A stretch of 30,627 nucleotides of DNA from an uncultured Eubacteriales bacterium (GCA_900548625.1 URLO01000024.1:1-30627), one strand, 5' to 3'; counted from the first letter of the stretch, positions 7,946-15,106 are shown. A program made the numbers and translations. Notes: generated by a model from the sequence alone, not told the origin.

Positions 7946-8155
7946 TTGCTCTTCCGCAAAAAGATCGACCGATATTGTACATACTGCCAGTTTGCCGGGA
8001 AGGTGGACGAGGAAACCATGATCTGCCAGAAATACGGCATCGTGCCCGCTGCGCACCGCTGCCGCAAGTTCCGCTACGACCCGCTCAAGCGCGTTCCGAG
8101 CCGCCCGCACAGCGGCGGCCTTGAGAAGTTCGACAAAAACGACTTTTCGCTTTGA
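7946..8155 (+). CDS. Small cysteine-rich (putative zinc-ribbon) protein
   Basis: A 69-residue protein beginning MLFRKKIDRYCTYCQFAG. Four cysteines are arranged CxxC (from CTYC), then QICQ-type single Cys in TMICQKYG, then HRCRKF, a pattern that could bind one zinc ion. The rest is basic and ends in a flexible acidic/aromatic tail. Function unknown; I recall similar short proteins after ylbJ in gut Clostridia but cannot name a family. Start: AGGCGG at 7932-7937 is 8 nt from TTG 7946, whereas the earlier in-frame GTG at 7937 overlaps that site, so TTG is preferred. It lies 31 bp after ylbJ and before repeat element A. Confidence 0.72.
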   Translation: MLFRKKIDRYCTYCQFAGKVDEETMICQKYGIVPAAHRCRKFRYDPLKRVPSRPHSGGLEKFDKNDFSL

Positions 8156-8184
8156 GGCGCCGCGCAAACGAGCCATCGAAAACC

Positions 8185-8417
8185 GGACTTATCAAAAAAC
8201 CTCGTAGAGTTCGCGCCCGCAGGCGCGAATAAAATGTAAATTGGTTTTGTCCGGTGGCGTGTACATCGGACAAAACACACTACGGGATGCAAGTGTGGAA
8301 TTTGTGCGCGAACCGCGCACAAATTATGCGCGCCGCATCGCGCAGCCTTTTCAAACGCGAACCCAGCCCCGCGGTTCGCGTTTGAGAGCGTGTCAAAAAG
8401 GCTTTTTTGACACGCTC
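8185..8417 (+). repeat. Multi-hairpin dispersed repeat, copy A
   Basis: A roughly 233-bp non-coding element, matched in inverted orientation at 14834-15065 with about 85-90% identity by eye. It can fold into five consecutive hairpins: H1 8210-8229 (TTCGCGCC/GGCGCGAA, loop CGCA), H2 8244-8276 (GTTTTGTCCG/CGGACAAAAC plus three inner pairs, loop GCGTGTA), H3 8299-8325 (AATTTGTGCGC/GCGCACAAATT), H4 8352-8384 (CAAACGCGAACC/GGTTCGCGTTTG) and H5 8386-8417 (GAGCGTGTCAAAAA/TTTTTGACACGCTC). The left end ATCAAAAAACC and the H5 arms share a GTCAAAAA core. No transposase is encoded. Short reading frames inside it on both strands are judged spurious. H5 runs straight into an intrinsic terminator. Confidence 0.85.
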
Positions 8418-8458
8418 AAACCTCCGTATGACCGAGATCATACGGAGGTTTGTTTTTT
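8418..8458 (+). terminator. Intrinsic terminator after the ylbJ unit
   Basis: A perfect 14-bp stem (AAACCTCCGTATGA at 8418-8431 / TCATACGGAGGTTT at 8438-8451, 6-nt loop) is followed by GTTTTTT on the plus strand. It begins on the base after hairpin H5 of repeat A. On the minus strand it lies just beyond the GerMN gene stop, so the stem may serve both converging units, although only the plus side has a U-tract. Confidence 0.88.
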
Positions 8459-8475
8459 GTCTTCAATTTACGGGC

Positions 8476-9363
8476 TCAGTCGGCAAACCACTCACGCTCT
8501 GGCGAAAGCTCGCCGGAGAGGCTGACGTGCGTCATTTCGCCGCCCTCTACGGAAAGCATAACGCGGTCGATGCCGTCCAGCGCGCAGAGCGTTGCCGCTA
8601 CAGAATGCACCGCAAGCTCCGCCGTCTGCTCGCTGCTGTCACACTGCAAAAAGCGCTCCGAGAGCACCGCGAGGCAAAGCCCGCCCTGCACGCGCAGTCC
8701 GGTGCAGGTGATGCCGGGCGGGAACGCATCCTGCCGGAACAGCGCCCCCAGCGCTGCCTGCGCAAGCGGCTCCTCCGCCCTGCGTGAGATCTGCGTCTGT
8801 ACGGCGGCAAGTCCGCCGCGTTCCTCATCCGGGACATAGAGCGTCAGAGTCTGTCTGGGGCGGAGCATGGCGGCGTCCTCAAACAGGAAGTCATCTTCCG
8901 AAAAGACCGCCCCGCCCTGAAGGGCATAGAGGCTCTCATTTTCGATGCGGATATGCTCGACATCGGGAAGCTGGAGCAGTGTTTTGCAGAGGCAGGCGTT
9001 TGTCAGCGTGAGCCACACGCCGCTCAGTGCGCCATATTCCTCGCTCAGCCGAAGCGACAGCACTCCGCCGTCCAGCCGGACGCGCTCACAGCGTGTGCCC
9101 GGCGCAAACGGCGCGGTCAGCTCCGCAGACTTCGGGCCTTCAAAGTAGCGGCTCAGCGCCGTTTCCGCCGTCATGCCGCCCTCGCCAAGGTCGATCGTTT
9201 CATACGCCAGCACGCCGTCGGCGCCGCCGTGCGCATGTTCCTGCGCAAGGTCGCAGTAATAAAGGCGGATGGGCTCGCGATATGTCTCCTGCGTCTGCAC
9301 CGCACAGCCTGACAGCCCGGCAAGCAGCGCGACGAGCAGGAAACACGCGGTGATCCTACGCAT
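8476..9363 (-). CDS. GerMN-domain lipoprotein
   Basis: A 295-residue secreted lipoprotein. The N-terminus has a signal peptide with lipobox LSGC (Cys20). Two GerMN-like domains follow, one at about residues 55-150 (ending near LQLPDVEHIRIE) and one at about 195-285 (ALFRQDAFPPGITCTGLRVQGG ... LCALDGIDRVMLSVEG, shown in parts). GerM of Bacillus is a spore-cortex and germination lipoprotein with the same double-domain layout. Start at ATG 9363 follows GAGGAGGTGG and the signal peptide; it overlaps the histidine kinase stop by 8 bp, so it belongs to the same operon. Its place after a two-component system suggests an envelope-sensing role rather than a proven spore function. Confidence 0.85.
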   Translation of the reverse strand: MRRITACFLLVALLAGLSGCAVQTQETYREPIRLYYCDLAQEHAHGGADGVLAYETIDLGEGGMTAETALSRYFEGPKSAELTAPFAPGTRCERVRLDGGVLSLRLSEEYGALSGVWLTLTNACLCKTLLQLPDVEHIRIENESLYALQGGAVFSEDDFLFEDAAMLRPRQTLTLYVPDEERGGLAAVQTQISRRAEEPLAQAALGALFRQDAFPPGITCTGLRVQGGLCLAVLSERFLQCDSSEQTAELAVHSVAATLCALDGIDRVMLSVEGGEMTHVSLSGELSPEREWFAD

Positions 9364-10801
9364 GTTCGTCCACCTCCTCGACCTCAAAATACGGGAAGTC
9401 GACCTCAAAGCGCGTGCCTTTCCCGACCTCGGACGTGACCGAGATCGCGCCGTAATTGCGTTCGACCAGCTCGCGCACGATGGACAGGCCCAACCCTGAG
9501 CCGCCGGCCTGACGTGAACGCGCCTTGTCAACACGGTAAAAGCGCTCGAAAACATGGCCGATGGCCTCGGCGGGAATGCCGAAGCCGGTGTCCTCGATCG
9601 CGATACGCACATCGTCCTCCGTGCGCTCCAGCGTCACATGGACGCTGCCGCCCGCGTCATTGTATTTGATGCCGTTTTCGACCAGGTTGAACAGGATCTG
9701 ATAGACGTCGTCCTCGATGGAAAGCACGGTGCAGCCGCGCTTCCAGCTTCCGGTGAGGTCGATCCGCCGGTCGTCCGCCAGCGGCACCAGCATCCGGAAC
9801 ACGCGCGTGACCACATCCGCCACATCAACGACCTCATGCTCCTGCGTGCCCTCCTCACGGCGCGTGAGCATGAGCAGCTTCTGCGACATGCGGTTGAGGC
9901 GTTCTGCCTCGCTGCCGATGTCCGCGACGAACTCACGCATCGTGCCCGCGTCCATCTCATTTTGCAGGATGGAGTCGGACAGGAGCTTGATCGACGCCAG
10001 CGGCGTTTTCAGCTCATGCGACGCATCGGAGACAAACTGCCGCTGCGCGGCCTCGGATTCCTGCAAGCGCGCAGTGAGCTTGTCAAATTCCTCGGAGAAG
10101 GTCGCAAATTCGTCCGTGCCGTGCATCTTGATCGGGTGGGTATACTCGCCCTCACGCGCAAGACGCATCGCCGTGAGGATGGTGCGCATTCTGCCGGAGC
10201 TCACGATCGAGAAAAACACGGAGATCACCAGGATCGCGACCTCGAGAATGATCGAGCTGCGCAGGATGTTCATCTCAAGATCCGCGATGAGCTGCCCCTG
10301 CTCGGTGTCGTAGTCCATGATATAGACGCTGCCGGCAAGCTCCCCGGAGAAAACGACCGGCATCGCGGCATAGCTTTCAAGCGTCCCGGTGTGATACCGG
10401 CACACGAATACATTTTTTCCCGTCAGCGCAAGCGCCGTCTCGGTAAGCAGGACGAGCTTCCCCTTTGCGCTTCCCTCCTCCAAAGAGTCATAGATCGCGC
10501 GCGCCTGCGCATCGGTGACGATCAGGCGCGTCACGCTTGGCTCGCCGAGAACGGAAATGACCTGCTCCGCCGTTTCCTCGGTCAGTGCGTCGAGACCGCT
10601 GAAGGAGGAGACGACAAGCTGGAGCTTATCCTGCACGGAGGTCTGCTTGGCCTGAAACATCAGCTCGCGCGTCCGCGCCGCCGTGGAGAGGTTCAAAAAC
10701 AGCAGCACGATCGACGTGATGAGCACATAGACCAGCGCGTTTCGGAGCTGGGAGCTGTTCGGGATCAGCCAGCCGCGCTTTTTTTCAGTACTTGAAATAA
10801 T
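9356..10801 (-). CDS. Membrane sensor histidine kinase
   Basis: A two-component sensor kinase of the PhoR/WalK type, 481 residues if it starts at 10801. It has TM1 at about residues 23-41, an extracellular sensor region, TM2 at about 180-200, a HAMP region, the phosphoacceptor motif SDASHELKTPL (His262), an N-box NLVENGIKYND, and G-boxes DTGFGIP and GGSGLGLS. Start problem: the first ATG/GTG/TTG in frame is GTG 10726, with no ribosome site, which cuts TM1 short. The frame is open further upstream to 10819, where GGAG (10811-10808) sits 6 nt before tandem ATT codons at 10801 and 10798. An ATT start inside the end of the regulator gene restores a normal N-terminus. Confidence 0.88.
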   Translation of the reverse strand: MISSTEKKRGWLIPNSSQLRNALVYVLITSIVLLFLNLSTAARTRELMFQAKQTSVQDKLQLVVSSFSGLDALTEETAEQVISVLGEPSVTRLIVTDAQARAIYDSLEEGSAKGKLVLLTETALALTGKNVFVCRYHTGTLESYAAMPVVFSGELAGSVYIMDYDTEQGQLIADLEMNILRSSIILEVAILVISVFFSIVSSGRMRTILTAMRLAREGEYTHPIKMHGTDEFATFSEEFDKLTARLQESEAAQRQFVSDASHELKTPLASIKLLSDSILQNEMDAGTMREFVADIGSEAERLNRMSQKLLMLTRREEGTQEHEVVDVADVVTRVFRMLVPLADDRRIDLTGSWKRGCTVLSIEDDVYQILFNLVENGIKYNDAGGSVHVTLERTEDDVRIAIEDTGFGIPAEAIGHVFERFYRVDKARSRQAGGSGLGLSIVRELVERNYGAISVTSEVGKGTRFEVDFPYFEVEEVDEHA

Positions 10802-11468
10802 AGCCCACTCCCCACTTGGTCAGGATGTATTCCGGAGAAGCCGGATTGCGTTCAAGCTTCTCACGCAGGCGGCGGATGTGTACGTCCACGGTGCGGATGT
10901 CGCTGCTGGAGTCATAGCCCCAGACCGCGCTGAGCAGCGCGTCGCGGGAGTAGACGCGGTTCGGGTTGCGCATCAAAAGCTCCATGACATCGAATTCCTT
11001 TGCCGTCAGATCCACGAGCGCGCCGTCATTGTAGGCGTTGCGCGCGTCACAGTCGAGCAGGATGTGGCCGCATACAAGGCGGTTTTCCACCGCGGCCTTT
11101 TTCTTGCCGCTCGCACTGCGGCGAAGAAGCGCGCGGATGCGCGCCTTGAGCTCAAGGATGTTGAAGGGCTTTGTCAGATAGTCGTCCGCTCCATGCTCAA
11201 AGCCCATGAGCTTGTCCATATCGCCCGTCTTGGCCGTGAGCATGATGATCGGAACGTCCGAAAACTCCCGGATGCGGCGGCATGCCTCGAGACCGTCCAT
11301 GCGCGGCATCATGAGGTCGAGCACGATCAGGTCGATGTCGCCTGCTGCGGCGCGGTCAACCGCCTCCACGCCGTCCACACCGGTCACGACGGTGTAGCCC
11401 TCGTTTTCCAGATTGAATTTGATCCCCTTGACGAGCAGCGCCTCGTCGTCAACGACCAGTATTTTCAT
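10785..11468 (-). CDS. OmpR/PhoB-family response regulator
   Basis: A 227-residue regulator with an N-terminal receiver domain (acidic pair Asp7/Asp8, phosphoacceptor Asp51 in VLDLMMPRMDG, Thr78, Lys100 in LTKPF) and a C-terminal winged-helix DNA-binding domain ending in RTVDVHIRRLREKLE and TKWGVGYYFKY. It is the partner of the downstream kinase. Its ATG overlaps the comEA-like stop by 4 bp (ATGA), and its end overlaps the kinase if the ATT start is correct. Target genes are not shown by the sequence; the co-transcribed GerMN lipoprotein and the nearby wall enzymes make cell-envelope control a reasonable guess. Confidence 0.95.
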   Translation of the reverse strand: MKILVVDDEALLVKGIKFNLENEGYTVVTGVDGVEAVDRAAAGDIDLIVLDLMMPRMDGLEACRRIREFSDVPIIMLTAKTGDMDKLMGFEHGADDYLTKPFNILELKARIRALLRRSASGKKKAAVENRLVCGHILLDCDARNAYNDGALVDLTAKEFDVMELLMRNPNRVYSRDALLSAVWGYDSSSDIRTVDVHIRRLREKLERNPASPEYILTKWGVGYYFKY

Positions 11469-11896
11469 GGCGTATCCTCCACTGTGATATAGTCCCGAAG
11501 CTGCGCGAATTTCGCCTCGCCGATGCCGCTGACCTCCATAAGCTGCTCTGCTGTGAGAAAGCCGCCGCAGGCGGTGCGGTAATCGATGATCCTCTGGGCA
11601 AGCGTCTCGCCGATGCCCGGGAGCGTCTGAAGCTCCTCGCGCGTTGCGGTGTTGAGGTTGAGCTTTCCCGCCGAGGCATTTTCCGCGCTGGGTGCGCTTT
11701 CAGGCGGCAAGGCCTGCGGCTGCGCCGCCTGCGCGGGCGTCCGGCTGAGGCGGATCACGGTCTGCTCACGCGCAAACTGGCTGCGCCCTGCCAGAAAGCC
11801 GAGCGAAAAGACGATCACCAGCGCCGCCGCAGCCGGAATCAGCCATCTTCCGATCTTCTCTTTCAGGGCTGCCGCCTCCTCTCGCAGAATTGACAT
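11465..11896 (-). CDS. ComEA-like helix-hairpin-helix membrane protein
   Basis: A 143-residue protein with a short cytoplasmic start, one transmembrane segment (about residues 18-37), a Pro/Ala-rich linker (52-77) and a C-terminal ComEA-type double helix-hairpin-helix domain (78-137: LNLNTATREELQTLPGIGE ... LMEVSGIGEAKF). ComEA proteins bind double-stranded DNA at the cell surface for uptake, but no comEB or comEC is in the window. The ATG at 11896 has no recognizable ribosome site; an AGGAGG lies 15-20 nt inside, 8 nt before an in-frame CTG (codon 11), so a shorter protein starting there is possible. It heads an operon with the two-component system, which is an unusual setting. Confidence 0.85.
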   Translation of the reverse strand: MSILREEAAALKEKIGRWLIPAAAALVIVFSLGFLAGRSQFAREQTVIRLSRTPAQAAQPQALPPESAPSAENASAGKLNLNTATREELQTLPGIGETLAQRIIDYRTACGGFLTAEQLMEVSGIGEAKFAQLRDYITVEDTP

Positions 11897-11917
11897 CGGG
11901 CGGGATTCTGTTATAAT
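11890..11917 (+). promoter_or_regulatory. Consensus sigma-A promoter for the carboxypeptidase operon
   Basis: Plus strand TTGACA (11890-11895), 16-bp spacer, TATAAT (11912-11917), a perfect match at both boxes. The predicted start near 11924 leaves a leader of about 87 nt before the ATG at 12011. The -35 box overlaps the first codons of the divergent comEA-like gene. Confidence 0.82.
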
Positions 11918-12010
11918 GTAAAGTCAATACAGTATCCTACTGTCTTAGTCATTGTACCACAACCGAAGCGATCACGGCAATGCCGTTTTCAGAAATTGGA
12001 GTCGTAATTC

Positions 12011-13414
12011 ATGAAAAAACGCAGACTGTTTTCTTTCCTTTTGCTGCTTGTCCTGCTTGCGGGCATGTTCTCCGTTCCGGCCTTTGCCGACGGCGAGGAG
12101 GCAGACGACACCGGGCCGTTTGAGGTCCACGCCAAGGCGGCCATCCTGCTCGATATGAACACGGACCGCATCATTTACGAAAAAAATCTCGACGAGCGCG
12201 TTTACCCGGCGAGCCTGACGAAGATCATGACCTGTCTGGTGGCGCTGGAAAACGGCAACCTGTCCGACATCGTGACCATCGATGAGGGCGCGTTCACAGG
12301 TCTGGACGGCAACAGCAGCACCGCCGGTCTTCAGGTCGGCGAACAGCTCTCATTCAATGACCTGCTCTACTGCCTGATGCTCTCGTCCGGCAACGAGGCC
12401 GCCAACGCCGTCGCGGAGCACATCGCGGGCTCCATCCCGGACTTTGTGCGCATGATGAATGAGCGCGCCTATGAGCTCGGCTGCACGGGAACGCATTTCG
12501 TAAATCCGCACGGACTTCACAATGAGGAGCACTATACCACCGTCAATGATCTGGTGCTCATCACAAAGGCAGCGCTCAAAAGCGAGAACTTCAAGACCAT
12601 CACGAACACCGCAAAATATGAGCTTCCGGCAACGAATCTTTCTGAGGCGCGCACGCTCAAATCGACCAACATGCTCATCGACAACACGACCGGAAACAGC
12701 CTTTACTACAAGCGTGCCATCGGCATCAAGACCGGCTACACCACGCCTGCCGGGCGCTGTCTCATTTCGTGTGCCAAGGGCGACGGCATGTATTTTCTCG
12801 CCGTCATCTGCGGCGCTGCCACCACGGTGCTGGAAAGCGGCGACGTGCGCATGGAGAACTTCCCGGAGTGCATCCGGCTGTTTGACTACGGCTTTGACCA
12901 GTTTACCTATGTGACCGTCATCTCCCCGCTTTATCCGCTTGCGCAGATCACCGTCAACAATTCCGCCGCGTCGCAGGTCGTCTCCCTCGCGCCCGCGCAG
13001 GAGATCCGGCTGCTGCTGCCGAAGGACTACGACCCGGAGCTTCTGCTCATTGAGCCGGAGCCCGTGTCCGTCAGCGTGGACGCGCCGGTCTATTCCGGCG
13101 ACGTGCTTGGAACCGTGACCGTCACCTACGACGGCGAGCTGCTTGGCACCTCGGATCTGCTGGCGATCAACGACGTTGCCAAATCCGATCTCTCCGCCGC
13201 CACGTCGCAGACCTCGAACTATATCCAGAAAAACTGGTGGAAATGGGTCGTTTTTGTGATCGTTCTTGCCGTAGCCGCCTGTTTGGTGCTTCTCGTCGTG
13301 GTGCAGCTCCGCCGTGTCCGCGACCGTCAGGCCCGCATGGAGCGCCGCCGCAAGGCGCTGGAGGGCAGAAACCGTCACTTCCGCAATGCGGACGCATGCG
13401 ACGACGAGGAATAA
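12011..13414 (+). CDS. D-alanyl-D-alanine carboxypeptidase (S11, PBP5/DacF type)
   Basis: A 467-residue low-molecular-weight penicillin-binding protein that trims the terminal D-Ala from peptidoglycan stem peptides outside the cell. It has a signal peptide ending near PAFADG (about residue 27). The active-site motifs are SLTK (Ser68, Lys71), SGN (126-128) and KTG (240-242). A PBP5-type C-terminal beta domain follows, then a hydrophobic segment (about 411-433) and a basic tail. Unlike classic PBP5 with an amphipathic anchor, this one ends in a full transmembrane helix and about 35 cytoplasmic residues. GGAG lies 9 nt before the ATG. It leads an operon with a DNA glycosylase and methyltransferase. 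Confidence 0.94.
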   Translation: MKKRRLFSFLLLLVLLAGMFSVPAFADGEEADDTGPFEVHAKAAILLDMNTDRIIYEKNLDERVYPASLTKIMTCLVALENGNLSDIVTIDEGAFTGLDGNSSTAGLQVGEQLSFNDLLYCLMLSSGNEAANAVAEHIAGSIPDFVRMMNERAYELGCTGTHFVNPHGLHNEEHYTTVNDLVLITKAALKSENFKTITNTAKYELPATNLSEARTLKSTNMLIDNTTGNSLYYKRAIGIKTGYTTPAGRCLISCAKGDGMYFLAVICGAATTVLESGDVRMENFPECIRLFDYGFDQFTYVTVISPLYPLAQITVNNSAASQVVSLAPAQEIRLLLPKDYDPELLLIEPEPVSVSVDAPVYSGDVLGTVTVTYDGELLGTSDLLAINDVAKSDLSAATSQTSNYIQKNWWKWVVFVIVLAVAACLVLLVVVQLRRVRDRQARMERRRKALEGRNRHFRNADACDDEE

Positions 13415-13432
13415 CCGATAAGGAGGCGTGCC

Positions 13433-13999
13433 ATGCTCAACTGGGAAACGCTTGAGGCACAGTGTAAGTCCTGCACAAAATGTCCGCTCTGCCAGACGCG
13501 GCACAACGTCGTTTTCGGCGTGGGCCCGCACGACGCGGAGGTCTTTTTCATCGGAGAAGGCCCCGGCGAGCAGGAGGATCTGCGCGGCGAGCCGTTTGTC
13601 GGCCCTGCCGGAAAGCTGCTCGACGACATGCTTTCGATCGTCGACCTCGGGCGCAGCAACTGCTACATCGGAAACATCGTCAAGTGCCGCCCGCCGCACA
13701 ACCGCGATCCGCTGCAAACCGAGCAGGACGTCTGCATCGAGTGGCTGCGGGCGCAGACACGCCTCATCCGGCCGAAGATCATCGTCTGCCTTGGCCGCAT
13801 TGCCGCAATGAAGCTCATCCGTGAGGATTTCCGCATCTCGCGCGATCACGGTCAGTGGGAGCAGAAGGGCGGCATCTGGTTTACCGCGCTCTATCACCCG
13901 TCGGCGCTGCTGCGCGATGAATCCAAGCGCCCCGACACCTTCCGCGACCTCAAGTCGCTGCAAACAAAGGTGCGCGAGATCTGCGTCCATACGCTGTGA
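13433..13999 (+). CDS. Family 4 uracil-DNA glycosylase
   Basis: A 188-residue [4Fe-4S] uracil-DNA glycosylase that removes uracil from DNA to start base-excision repair. Motif 1 is GEGPGEQED (41-49) and the C-terminal catalytic loop is HPSALLR (His155). Cluster cysteines are likely Cys14 and Cys17 (in CTKC), Cys85 (VKCRPPHNRDP) and Cys101. The length suits families 4/5. AAGGAGG precedes the ATG by 7 nt, and the gap to the carboxypeptidase stop is only 18 bp. The functional link to that cell-wall gene is not obvious; co-transcription is inferred from spacing. Confidence 0.93.
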   Translation: MLNWETLEAQCKSCTKCPLCQTRHNVVFGVGPHDAEVFFIGEGPGEQEDLRGEPFVGPAGKLLDDMLSIVDLGRSNCYIGNIVKCRPPHNRDPLQTEQDVCIEWLRAQTRLIRPKIIVCLGRIAAMKLIREDFRISRDHGQWEQKGGIWFTALYHPSALLRDESKRPDTFRDLKSLQTKVREICVHTL

Positions 14000-14018
14000 G
14001 TCACAGGAGGAATGATGA

Positions 14019-14789
14019 ATGGGCAAGCTTTATGAACGCGCGGATATCTACGATCTGCTGGAAAATGAGCAGCGCTGGCAGGGCGCCCTGCGTCACTGGC
14101 AGACGTTGCTGTCTGGAAAGGATATCGCCTCTCTGCTCGACGTCAGCATCGGCACCGGCAATCTAACACTGCCGCTGTGCGAGCTTGGCGTCCGCCTGAC
14201 CGGCTCCGACCTCAATCCGGCGATGCTCACACGCTGCCGGGAAAAGGCCGCTGCGCATGGCTTTTCGCCGGAGCTTGCCGCCTGCGATTTTCGTTCTCTC
14301 GACGCGGTGTTCGCGGGACGGCAGTTCGACTGCGTCGCCTCGACCGGCAATTCCCTTACATACGTGGAGAACGCAGAGATCCCGGGCGTCCTGCGTCAGA
14401 TGGACGCGCTGCTCCGCTCCGGTGGGTGGCTTTACATCGATCTTCGGAACTGGGACAAGATCGTCCGGCACAGGGAACGCTTCTATTTCTACGATCCCGT
14501 CCTGCTTCCGGACGGCGTGCAGATGCATCTGGTGCAGGTCTGGGATCACCTTCCCGGCGGCGATATCGACTTCAATCTGATCTACACGCTCGACCGCGAG
14601 GGCCGGAGCGCGCAGCACGAGGTTTTCACGGAGCATTATCATCCTCTGCCGAGGGCGCTCTTGCTGGACACGCTTTCCGAACTTGGCTATGAACGCCCAC
14701 AGCTACTCCCCTTCCCAGCGCAGAGCAAAAACACACCGCCTACGGAAGCGATGGACTGGTACTGCATCTGGGCGCAGAAGCCGGAATAA
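14019..14789 (+). CDS. Class I SAM-dependent methyltransferase
   Basis: A 256-residue Rossmann-fold methyltransferase. The SAM-binding motif I is LLDVSIGTGN (39-48), motif II has the acidic SDLNPAML (63-70), and a motif IV-like region reads FDCVASTGNSLTYV. The substrate cannot be read from sequence; the general form (methyltransferase domain 25/11 type) covers small-molecule, protein and RNA targets. AGGAGG lies 7 nt before the ATG and only 19 bp separate it from the glycosylase. The stop is followed 12 bp later by a terminator hairpin whose U-tract seems to have been displaced by repeat element B. Confidence 0.85.
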   Translation: MGKLYERADIYDLLENEQRWQGALRHWQTLLSGKDIASLLDVSIGTGNLTLPLCELGVRLTGSDLNPAMLTRCREKAAAHGFSPELAACDFRSLDAVFAGRQFDCVASTGNSLTYVENAEIPGVLRQMDALLRSGGWLYIDLRNWDKIVRHRERFYFYDPVLLPDGVQMHLVQVWDHLPGGDIDFNLIYTLDREGRSAQHEVFTEHYHPLPRALLLDTLSELGYERPQLLPFPAQSKNTPPTEAMDWYCIWAQKPE

Positions 14790-14801
14790 ATATGTAAAAG
14801 A

Positions 14802-14834
14802 GAAAGGGCCGCTGACAACATCAGCGGCCCTTCG
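14802..14834 (+). terminator. Terminator hairpin, left member of a 33-bp direct repeat
   Basis: A stem of AAGGGCCGCTGA/TCAGCGGCCCTT with loop CAACA. The 33-bp block 14802-14834 is repeated exactly at 15066-15098. This copy follows the methyltransferase gene but is followed by AGCTTGTC of repeat element B instead of a U-tract, so termination may be weakened or taken over by hairpin H5. Confidence 0.7.
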
Positions 14835-15065
14835 AGCTTGTCAAAAAAGTCTTTTTGACAAGCTCTCAAACGCGAACCGCGTGGCTGGGTTCGCGTTTGA
14901 AAAGGCTGCACCCGGCTGCGCGCATAATTTGTGCGCTGTTTGCGCACAAATTCCACACTTGTCGGGCGTAGCGTGTTTTGTCCGACGTACACGCCGCCGG
15001 ACAAAACAAATTGATATTTTATTTCGCCGTGCGCGGCGAAACTCTACGAGGTTTTTTGACAGTCT
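14834..15065 (-). repeat. Multi-hairpin dispersed repeat, copy B
   Basis: A second copy of the element at 8185-8417, in the opposite orientation. Hairpins in the order seen on the minus strand: H1 15040-15023 (TTCGCCG/CGGCGAA, loop CGCA), H2 15007-14975 (loop GCGTGTA), H3 14952-14926, H4 14899-14867 and H5 14865-14834 (GAGCTTGTCAAAAA/TTTTTGACAAGCTC). Stems H1, H2 and H5 differ from copy A by paired, compensatory changes, while loops of H1 and H2 are identical. The element is bracketed by a perfect 33-bp direct repeat containing a terminator hairpin. It encodes no convincing protein. Confidence 0.85.
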
Positions 15066-15105
15066 GAAAGGGCCGCTGACAACATCAGCGGCCCTTCGTT
15101 TTTGC
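15066..15105 (+). terminator. Terminator hairpin, right member of the 33-bp direct repeat
   Basis: The same stem as at 14802-14834, here followed on the plus strand by CGTTTTTG. On the minus strand it lies directly after the gatD stop (15107) and could also help end that convergent transcript, though it lacks a good U-tract in that direction. Confidence 0.75.
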
Positions 15106-15106
15106 G

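Noticed and set aside
6769..8067. A 432-codon minus-strand frame opposite ylbJ
   Set aside because: It is rich in Arg, Gln and Lys without any fold, and ylbJ on the other strand has good motifs and a good ribosome site.
8074..8322. Short frames inside repeat copies A and B (also 14687-15004 and 14683-15357)
   Set aside because: They resemble each other only because the repeats do. They run through hairpin stems, have no ribosome sites and differ by insertions that shift the frame between copies.
8185..8417. Repeat element as a group II intron fragment or CRISPR array
   Set aside because: No domain V-like bulged hairpin, reverse transcriptase or regularly spaced identical repeats is present.
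12350..14026. A 558-codon minus-strand frame across the carboxypeptidase and glycosylase genes
   Set aside because: It is antisense to two genes with complete catalytic motifs and has no ribosome site or family features.
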